Of a stretch of 62,438 nucleotides of DNA, positions 55,275 to 62,438 are shown one piece after another. The notes under the pieces are model-generated. The model was given only the letters and a program-made list of their open reading frames with translations. It did no database searches and was not told where the DNA came from. The DNA is from Rhodospirillaceae bacterium (GTDB taxonomy: Bacteria > Pseudomonadota > Alphaproteobacteria > Rhodospirillales > JABJKH01), in contig JABJKH010000018.1 in the NCBI GenBank assembly GCA_018660465.1, positions 1-62,438 of the forward strand, given 5' to 3'. The position numbers and the translations under genes are program-made. The first letter of the stretch is position 1, and every line of letters begins with the position of its first letter.

Positions 55275-55688
55275 CTAATTATCAAACAACGCATCGATCA
55301 AGGGGCACTGGGGGGTCGTTCCCGTTCGGCATTCTTTGACCATCCCGTCCAGGACCTCCTCCATTAAAACAAGATCAGCCATTTTATTGCGCACCTGAGT
55401 TAGACGGTCCGTTGCCATCCTTTCAACGTGCTCGCAGGTCTCGCCTTCTCCGTCAGATAATTCCAATAACCTTCTGACGTCTTCAAGAGAAAAACCTAAA
55501 CGGCGCGCACGAAGGACAAAATTCAATCGTTTAAAATGAGACTCGTTGTAGACACGGTGTCCCCCTTCGGTCCTAGCAGGCGGTGGTAGAATTTCAATTC
55601 GTTCGTAATAACGAATTGTTTCGATCTTACATCCCGTTTGCCGAGATAACGCGCCAATAGATTGCTTAAGTTTTGAGTTCGATTTCAT
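55275..55688 (-). CDS. MerR-family metal-type regulator
   Basis: 137 aa. The HTH reads IGALSRQTGCKIETIRYYERIEILPPPARTEGGHRVY, followed by the RARRLGFSLEDVRRLLEL dimer region. Cys85, Cys120 and Cys128 fall at nearly the spacing of the Hg-binding Cys residues of MerR, and QCPLIDALF is common in this subfamily. It probably senses a thiophilic metal. No metal-resistance gene adjoins it, so its target is elsewhere. Confidence 0.88.
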   Translation of the reverse strand: MKSNSKLKQSIGALSRQTGCKIETIRYYERIEILPPPARTEGGHRVYNESHFKRLNFVLRARRLGFSLEDVRRLLELSDGEGETCEHVERMATDRLTQVRNKMADLVLMEEVLDGMVKECRTGTTPQCPLIDALFDN

Positions 55689-55809
55689 TTAAGGAATTTA
55701 TCACATGCGCCGAAAATATCTATAGTTTCTATAGATATTTTAGAGATTACCCAAATCGGTCGAAACACGGGCCCGAGGGTTCGCACGCATCAATAATATC
55801 AAAGAAGGC

Positions 55810-55849
55810 AAAAAAAAATCCGCGGTCGCATTTAGAACAGCGACCGCGG
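55810..55849 (-). terminator. Rho-independent terminator of the cytochrome oxidase operon
   Basis: Perfect 10-bp GC-rich stem CCGCGGTCGC/GCGACCGCGG (55820-55829 and 55840-55849) with a 10-base loop. On the minus strand it is followed by A and a run of T (55810-55818). It lies 68 bases after the coxC stop. Confidence 0.93.
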
Positions 55850-55917
55850 AAATCTATTTTCAGTTGCCCGACCAACGAGCGGGTTGGCGCATTGGGCATA
55901 TTGGACGCGTATGCGTC

Positions 55918-56730
55918 TTAGCCGAAGTTATAACCGGCACTACCCCACCAGTAGACCCAGCAGAACAGGAATAGCCAGACGACATCAACAAAGTGCCAGT
56001 ACCAAGCTGCTGCCTCAAAGCCGATGTGCTGTTCAGGCGTAAAGTGACCTTTCGAAGCGCGAATCGTGCAGACCAAAAGGAAGCACGCACCAACAAGCAC
56101 ATGGAAGCCGTGGAAACCTGTTGCGAGATAGAAGGTCGAAGGATAGATGCCATCGGTAATCTTAAACGCTGCGTGGCCATATTCGTAGGCTTGCGTTCCC
56201 AAGAACAAGAAGCCCAGAACCACTGTCGCAATAAGCCAACGGACCAGCTTTGGCCGGTCGCCCGCCCGCAAAGCGTGGTGGGCAATCGTGACTGTTGCAC
56301 CCGATGTTAAAAGAATCATCGTATTTAAAAACGGTAAGTGCCATGTATCCAGCGGTACAATCCCTTCGGGCGGCCATTGAGTTTGTGCAGCAAAACTCAG
56401 AAACGGGACACTGCTGTTGAAATAGGCCCAGAAGAAAGCGAAGAAAAACATGACCTCGGAGGTGATAAAAAAGACCATGCCCATTCGCAAACCGGTTTGA
56501 ACAACTGGGGTATGATCGATGCCGCCTTCAGCTTCTTTAACCACATCACGCCACCACCCATACATGCAATAAAGAACGATAGCTAAGCCCGCCAGAAAGC
56601 CCCACAAAGGCCCTTCCTGCATATACCAAATCCCACCAATCGCCATGCAAAAAGCACCGATGGTCCCGACCATAGGCCAAGGACTTGGCTCTACCATATG
56701 CCAGGGGTGTGTTTTTGTTTCACTCGCCAT
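55918..56730 (-). CDS. ctaE: Cytochrome c oxidase subunit III
   Basis: 270 aa, seven membrane segments. HPWHMVEPSPWPMVGTIGAFCMA, TSEVMFFFAFFWAYFNSS, and FYLATGFHGFHVLVGACFLLV with EAAAWYWHFVDVVWLFLFCWVYWWG at the end are characteristic. Part of the proton-pumping aa3 oxidase in the inner membrane. Last gene of coxB-coxA-ctaG-coxC, followed by a terminator. Confidence 0.97.
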   Translation of the reverse strand: MASETKTHPWHMVEPSPWPMVGTIGAFCMAIGGIWYMQEGPLWGFLAGLAIVLYCMYGWWRDVVKEAEGGIDHTPVVQTGLRMGMVFFITSEVMFFFAFFWAYFNSSVPFLSFAAQTQWPPEGIVPLDTWHLPFLNTMILLTSGATVTIAHHALRAGDRPKLVRWLIATVVLGFLFLGTQAYEYGHAAFKITDGIYPSTFYLATGFHGFHVLVGACFLLVCTIRASKGHFTPEQHIGFEAAAWYWHFVDVVWLFLFCWVYWWGSAGYNFG

Positions 56731-56769
56731 TAATTTTACTCCGCTCGAATTTTCTTAAACTTACGATAC

Positions 56770-57393
56770 CTAACCATTATTGGTTGGCTTTGATTTTTCC
56801 TTCGTCATTAAAGACTTAACCGTCTTTTTCGATATTGCTTCTTTCTGCACGTCTTCTGGAGCCCGATAAAAAGTATAGGACAATGTGATTGTCTTTACTT
56901 CCTTGGTGGTCGGGTTATCAAATATTTCCGGATCAACGTAGAATGAAACCGGCATCGGCACCTCTTCGCCGGGCTGAAGCAATTGCTCTGAAAAACAAAA
57001 GCAATCAACCTTATTAAAATAAGGTCCCGTCTTGAAAGGCGTTACATTGAACGTAGCATTACCGACCACGGCCTCTGTTCCCATATTCTTCGCCGTATAA
57101 TGGGCTAATACTTCTTCCCCAACCCGGACCTTCATTTCCTGCTGCACCGGCTTAAACCGCCACGGCAGGGCTGAATTCACATTGGCATCGAACCGGACAG
57201 TAATGATCCGGCCCTGACTGCTTCCAATCGTTTTTACTGGAGCAGCCGCCACGCGGGTGGTCCCGCCGTAACCCGTTACTTGGCAAAACAATTGATAAAG
57301 CGGCACCGAGGCATAGGCGAGCCCAACCATTCCTCCAACGATGGAGAACAACACAATCGCCATGCGGCGGTTTTTGTTGCTGGCCTTGCTCAT
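56770..57393 (-). CDS. ctaG: Cytochrome c oxidase assembly protein CtaG (Cox11)
   Basis: 207 aa. One N-terminal membrane anchor (about 11-31), then a periplasmic beta-domain. PLYQLFCQVTGYGGTT and the copper site VDCFCFSEQLLQPGEEVPMPVSFYVDP (CFCF) are diagnostic. It delivers copper to the Cu_B site of subunit I. It sits between coxA and coxC; ctaB is not here but in the divergent cluster. Confidence 0.96.
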   Translation of the reverse strand: MSKASNKNRRMAIVLFSIVGGMVGLAYASVPLYQLFCQVTGYGGTTRVAAAPVKTIGSSQGRIITVRFDANVNSALPWRFKPVQQEMKVRVGEEVLAHYTAKNMGTEAVVGNATFNVTPFKTGPYFNKVDCFCFSEQLLQPGEEVPMPVSFYVDPEIFDNPTTKEVKTITLSYTFYRAPEDVQKEAISKKTVKSLMTKEKSKPTNNG

Positions 57394-57425
57394 GCCTGTT
57401 TACCCAAAATGCCTGTTCCTAACCT

Positions 57426-59051
<1,626 letters not shown>

Positions 59052-59074
59052 TCAATTCACCCAGTTGCCCCGCC

Positions 59075-59920
59075 TTATTTGGCGGCGCCGCCAGCTTCAG
59101 CGATGCGAACGGATTTATCTTCTTCCGTGCTCGCAAATTCCTTTTTGGCGCCTACAGCCCATTTCTTAAAGGCCTCTTTGGAGACGACACGTACGTTAAT
59201 GGGCATGAAGCCATGATTTACGCCACAAAGTTCAGAACACATGCCGTAGAACAAGCCCTCGCGGGTCGCCTTAGCCCATGTCTCATTAATCCGACCAGGT
59301 GTGGTATCCAGCTTGATCCCAAATGCAGGCACCGCCCAGTTGTGGATCACATCGTCGGAACCTAGCAGAAAACGGACATTTGTATTCACCGGAATGACGA
59401 CTTCGTTATCTACGGTCAACAAACGCTTCTGGCCTTTCTTCAAGTCCTCCGTAGCAACGATATTACTATCAAACTCGAACCCGCCTTGATCAGGATAGGC
59501 GTAAGACCAATACCACTGATGCCCCGTAACTTTAACGGTCAACTCAGCGTCTTGAGTCCGGTCGGCGAAATACAGCAGCTTGAACGATGGAACCGCAATC
59601 ACCACCAAAATGAGGATCGGAATGGCTGTCCAGGCGATCTCTAGAACCGTGCTGTGGGTCGTCTTTGACGGCGTCGGATTGGCCTTTTCATTAAACTTGA
59701 GTGCCACATACAGCAGCAACGCAAGTACGAATAGGGTAATGACAACGCATATGACCAACAACAGGTCGTGAAATTCTGTAATTTTTTCCATGGTTGGTGT
59801 TGCCGCCTTGCGGAAACCCATTTGCCACGGTCGCGGCCCCTCTGCAGCGTAGGTACTACCCGCCGTTGCAAGGAGTAAAAGTGCCCCAAGAGGAGCAAGG
59901 ACGTTCAGTCGCTTGAGCAT
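59075..59920 (-). CDS. ctaC: Cytochrome c oxidase subunit II
   Basis: 281 aa from the ATG at 59920, preceded by GGATGGGA; another ATG nine bases upstream and a longer frame exist. A signal peptide ends near STYAAE. Two membrane segments (roughly 45-65 and 88-110 of the precursor) lead to a cupredoxin domain with the Cu_A motif MCSELCGVNHGFMPI. HQWYWSYAYPD is the conserved aromatic segment for electron entry. First gene of the oxidase operon. Confidence 0.96.
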   Translation of the reverse strand: MLKRLNVLAPLGALLLLATAGSTYAAEGPRPWQMGFRKAATPTMEKITEFHDLLLVICVVITLFVLALLLYVALKFNEKANPTPSKTTHSTVLEIAWTAIPILILVVIAVPSFKLLYFADRTQDAELTVKVTGHQWYWSYAYPDQGGFEFDSNIVATEDLKKGQKRLLTVDNEVVIPVNTNVRFLLGSDDVIHNWAVPAFGIKLDTTPGRINETWAKATREGLFYGMCSELCGVNHGFMPINVRVVSKEAFKKWAVGAKKEFASTEEDKSVRIAEAGGAAK

Positions 59921-60235
59921 GAATCCCATCCAAATCTGTCCGATTTTCAAATTTAAAGCCGACACAATATTATTATTACTATTATCAGCATACCCATCGG
60001 CCCCCCTAGCGAAGGACCGTCACCAAAGACTTGCTAACATGACGTAGGTTTAATGAAAAGTGTTTTTTTGCCAATATCTCGACTTCGGAATGCTCCAGAA
60101 AACTTATGTTTTTCAAAGGCGCAAGCCGAAATCCCTATGTTTTATGTGGGTTTCAGAACGGACGCTAGGCTTGCAATTCTAGAGGGGCACCCTTAATGAT
60201 GCCGCGCCTCAGTAAACGACGCTTGGAAAACTGCG
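59921..60235. other. Divergent promoter region of the two oxidase gene groups
   Basis: About 315 bases between coxB (minus) and the small membrane-protein gene (plus). A run of ATT/ACT triplets near 59968-59986 lies in the coxB leader. T-rich tracts (60061-60069 and 60105-60115) are AT-rich promoter-like DNA. No clear regulator site or gene was seen. Confidence 0.4.
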
Positions 60236-60322
60236 ATGAAATTAAGCAATAAGACAATCGCCATCATCCTCGTACTGGTTGCGCTTGGAATGTATGCCAG
60301 CCTCTTTCTCAAGATGTCCTAA
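60236..60322 (+). CDS. 28-aa single-span membrane protein, CoxF-like oxidase accessory
   Basis: A short frame, MKLSNKTIAIILVLVALGM followed by YASLFLKMS and a stop. It has a basic start, one hydrophobic helix and a polar end with Lys. TTGGAAAA lies before the ATG. It begins the plus-strand group with DUF420, the subunit I-like protein and ctaB, 17 bases before DUF420. Very short single-span proteins at this position are known in oxidase clusters (CoxF-type or small assembly proteins), so a role in oxidase assembly is inferred from position. Confidence 0.65.
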   Translation: MKLSNKTIAIILVLVALGMYASLFLKMS

Positions 60323-60339
60323 ATTCGGCGATAGTAGTC

Positions 60340-60774
60340 ATGCCTGAAATTTCGGACCTTCCACATATTAATGCCGCCCTAAACGGACTATCGGCCTTAA
60401 TACTTTGTGTTGGATATTACTTTATCCGTCACGGTGAGCGCACGAAGCACCGCGCCTGTATGATCGCGGCCTTGTCGGTTTCTGCGGCATTTCTTGTTAC
60501 CTACCTGATATATAAAGCGAATTCTGGGTTTGCTAAGTTTGGCGGTGAAGGTTTCATCCGCCCGATCTATTTCTCAATTCTGTTGGTGCATGTTGTTTGT
60601 GCGATCGCCATTGTGCCGATGGTTCCGATAACGCTTTACCGCGCCCTTACCGGCCAATTCGACCGTCACCGCAAAATCGCCAGATGGACCTTTCCAATTT
60701 GGTTTTTTGTCGGCATTTCAGGGGTTGTGGTCTACATCATGGCCATTCATCTTTACCCGCATGTCCAAATTTAG
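60340..60774 (+). CDS. DUF420 membrane protein
   Basis: 144 aa with four membrane segments: LPHINAALNGLSALILCVGYYFIRHGERTKHRACMIAALSVSA, IYFSILLVHVVCAIAIVPMVPITLYRALTGQFDRHRKIARWTFPIWFFVGISGVVVY. DUF420 proteins accompany heme-copper oxidases and a homologue (CtaM) is needed for oxidase activity in Bacillus and Staphylococcus. Conserved His residues in the helices could bind metal or heme. Its end overlaps the next gene by 14 bases. Confidence 0.9.
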   Translation: MPEISDLPHINAALNGLSALILCVGYYFIRHGERTKHRACMIAALSVSAAFLVTYLIYKANSGFAKFGGEGFIRPIYFSILLVHVVCAIAIVPMVPITLYRALTGQFDRHRKIARWTFPIWFFVGISGVVVYIMAIHLYPHVQI

Positions 60775-62167
60775 CCCCGGATTCGCACCCGCTCAGGAAC
60801 AACGTTGGAATATCCTGGGCGGTTTTCAAGCAACGCTTCAAAATCCCACGGCGCAACGGGAACTCTGGACGTGGTCAGCGCTTGCCATTTTATCGATGGC
60901 GATGGCCGGGGTCTTTGCCCTGCTTTTAGCCCTTTCGCGCATCCCAGGTGCAGAGGCGATCTTCCCCTGGCCCGTCGGATTCTTCGATAAGGGTCTGGTC
61001 ATCCATGTCACGTTTTTATTTATTGTTTGGTATTTAGCGGTCTTTGCTATCCTCGTTCAAATCGCCACCTTCAGGATCAGCGACGGCGCGCCACGATTAA
61101 ACATGCTGGGAGCCTGGAGCACGGGCCTCGTCGTATCAGCGTTTATTCTGATCTCCGTTGCCGGATTCACAGACGGTAATGAAGTCACCAAGAACGACTA
61201 CATTCCGACGATCATTGACCCGCTTTTTTATGGCGGACTGATTGCCCTTGGCAGCGGCATCGGGTTAACGGTTCTGCGATTGTTCATAAACCTCCCCGGC
61301 CACCAAGGGGCCTTGGAGCCGATCGGACTTTCTGCCCTATTCGGCGGAATAATTTTCCTAATTGCCGTCGCTTGCATGATTTGGGCGCACAGCCTGCTCA
61401 CCACCCGCACCGTAGATTACGCCTACAACCAGGACCTTTTCTGGGCCGGCGGGCATGTTTTGCAGTACCTCAATACACTTTTGATGATTGTCGGTTGGTA
61501 TGTCTTGGGGGGCTTGGCGCTGGGTAAGCCGTTGGTACATCCCCGGACACTTAAGAGTGTTTTTTGGTTTCTAACAGCCCTGGCGGTTCCAGCTCTCATA
61601 TTTTTTAAAGTATTCGAACCGTTCGAGGGTCCTTTCACCGAAGCCTATACCGACATGCAGTACGGCCTCGCTGTGCCTGTCGCGGTCATACTTTTTGCAG
61701 GTCTGAAAAACTTTACTCGCTTTTCGTGGAAAGACCCGGCGTTTGTTTGTCTGGTGCTTTCGGTACTGACATTTGGAGTCGGCGGCGGCCTTGGCCTGTT
61801 CGTGGATGGCGCAGATACCCGCACTCCCGCCCACTATCATGGTGTAATTGCGGGAGTTAACATCGCCCTCATGGGGCTGTTCTTTCGATTTATTTTGCCA
61901 CTGCTCAATCGAACAGTCCGAACAACGAAGAGCCTCTTCCTGCAAATCTATTTTTACGGCTGCGGGCAGATGCTGGCGGCGGCAGGCCTGTTTATGGCAG
62001 GCGGCTATGGTGCCCCGCGTAAAACTGCCGGTGCGGCGCAGGGCCTGGAAGACCTCATTCCCGTGATCGGCATGTGGTTGAATGGTATTGGCGGGCTGAT
62101 TGCGGTCATTGGCGGCATTATGTTCATTTGGACGATTGCCCGGTCGCTTCTGAGGAAACCAACTTGA
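60761..62167 (+). CDS. Heme-copper oxidase subunit I-like protein lacking the usual Cu_B ligands
   Basis: 468 aa from the ATG at 60761, which overlaps DUF420 by 14 bases; about twelve membrane segments. Histidines occur in GLVIHVTFLFIVW, GGHVLQYLN and RTPAHYHGVIAG, which align in order with the TM2, TM6 and TM10 ligand regions of subunit I. The HH pair expected after TM6 is missing: the corresponding stretch reads FEGPFTEAYTDMQYG. HVLQY stands where HPEVY would be. It therefore probably binds heme but not copper. Position between DUF420 and ctaB suggests a role in oxidase biogenesis or heme handling; a separate enzyme is possible. Confidence 0.75.
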   Translation: MSKFSPGFAPAQEQRWNILGGFQATLQNPTAQRELWTWSALAILSMAMAGVFALLLALSRIPGAEAIFPWPVGFFDKGLVIHVTFLFIVWYLAVFAILVQIATFRISDGAPRLNMLGAWSTGLVVSAFILISVAGFTDGNEVTKNDYIPTIIDPLFYGGLIALGSGIGLTVLRLFINLPGHQGALEPIGLSALFGGIIFLIAVACMIWAHSLLTTRTVDYAYNQDLFWAGGHVLQYLNTLLMIVGWYVLGGLALGKPLVHPRTLKSVFWFLTALAVPALIFFKVFEPFEGPFTEAYTDMQYGLAVPVAVILFAGLKNFTRFSWKDPAFVCLVLSVLTFGVGGGLGLFVDGADTRTPAHYHGVIAGVNIALMGLFFRFILPLLNRTVRTTKSLFLQIYFYGCGQMLAAAGLFMAGGYGAPRKTAGAAQGLEDLIPVIGMWLNGIGGLIAVIGGIMFIWTIARSLLRKPT

Positions 62168-62227
62168 TCATTGCCTTTTAGGGCAGATCGGATGTATTGA
62201 GAGCCTTGTTCCAAGGAGATTAAATCT

Positions 62228-62438
62228 GTGCCGTATGGTCCCGCCCCAATTAGTGGCGAAGCAAAGCAACCTCTGTCCGACGAAACTGTTCCGCTCGAAT
62301 CACCTGAGGTCGTTGCAGTTGCGGCAGGTCCGCGTCTGAAAGACTACGCGCTGTTGCTAAAACCCCGGGTGATGTCGCTGGTCGTGTTTACCGGGCTCGC
62401 TGGAGTGTATCTGGCCCCTGGTAGCATCGACTTTATGA
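62228..62438 (+). CDS. ctaB: Protoheme IX farnesyltransferase (heme O synthase), 5' part
   Basis: The frame starts at a GTG at 62228, preceded by AAGGAG, and runs off the right edge after 70 codons. [30 protein letters not shown] is the typical first helix of UbiA-family CtaB; about 40 polar residues precede it. It converts protoheme to heme O for the aa3 oxidase, which fits its place beside the cox genes. Confidence 0.88.
   Translation, partial: MPYGPAPISGEAKQPLSDETVPLESPEVVAVAAGPRLKDYALLLKPRVMSLVVFTGLAGVYLAPGSIDFM

Overview
The window reads as a chromosomal segment of an alphaproteobacterium, most probably a Rhodospirillales-like, motile, aerobic organism. This rests on lineage-typical genes and neighbourhoods: UPF0262 next to hisD and a low-molecular-weight phosphatase, a GapR/DUF2312 nucleoid protein, DUF3775, the long form of PurC, an aa3 cytochrome oxidase operon with CtaG, and a yacG-rng-maf block. 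No species can be named from sequence alone.

Layout. 1-10.5 kb: a large secreted protein of unknown family running off the left edge, a membrane class III adenylate cyclase, a subtilisin-like lipoprotein, and a giant hybrid histidine kinase just downstream of an amino-acid-type periplasmic binding protein. 10.6-18.0 kb is accessory DNA: an IS3-family element with 4-bp target duplications (orfA carries an internal stop), an orphan gene, then a compact recombination module (small protein, excisionase-like HTH protein, two tyrosine recombinases, one large serine recombinase) whose last gene reads into a damaged initiator tRNA. 18.3-27.2 kb is housekeeping: tRNA-Phe, yacG, rng, maf, phosphatase, UPF0262, hisD, hisG, a cold-shock protein, a cyclic-nucleotide-binding protein, infA, murA, tRNA-Thr.

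27.6-42.4 kb is dense in signalling: a NarL-type regulator facing a PAS-rich hybrid kinase, a soluble tandem-PAS chemoreceptor, a hybrid kinase with two His-containing dimerisation domains but one ATPase domain, a lone receiver, cheY-cheZ, cheW-cheA (CheA fused to a receiver), and an OmpR-type regulator. 42.5-50.1 kb: purC, a CoA-binding protein, a thioesterase, msrB, a three-gene catabolic-looking operon (racemase-fold enzyme, flavoprotein, aspartase/fumarase-superfamily lyase), DUF3775, an AbrB-Doc toxin-antitoxin pair and gapR.

50.1-55.7 kb: a six-gene operon joining an RsbW-like kinase and a STAS protein to an Mla/MCE-type lipid transporter with its lipoprotein, then a PilZ protein, a second cyclic-nucleotide-binding protein and a MerR regulator. 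55.8-62.4 kb: cytochrome c oxidase operon coxB-coxA-ctaG-coxC ending at a strong terminator, and divergently a 28-codon membrane protein, a DUF420 protein, a heme-copper-oxidase-like subunit I apparently without the usual copper ligands, and the start of ctaB.

Functionally, cAMP (one cyclase, two single-domain receptors, one CRP-like palindrome), probably c-di-GMP (PilZ), and many His-Asp proteins dominate the signalling part. The least conventional items are the mixed tyrosine/serine recombinase module at tRNA-fMet, the double-DHp kinase, the structured G-rich intergenic region at 32.8 kb, the decamer-phased repeat at 41.5 kb, and the degenerate heme-copper oxidase homologue.
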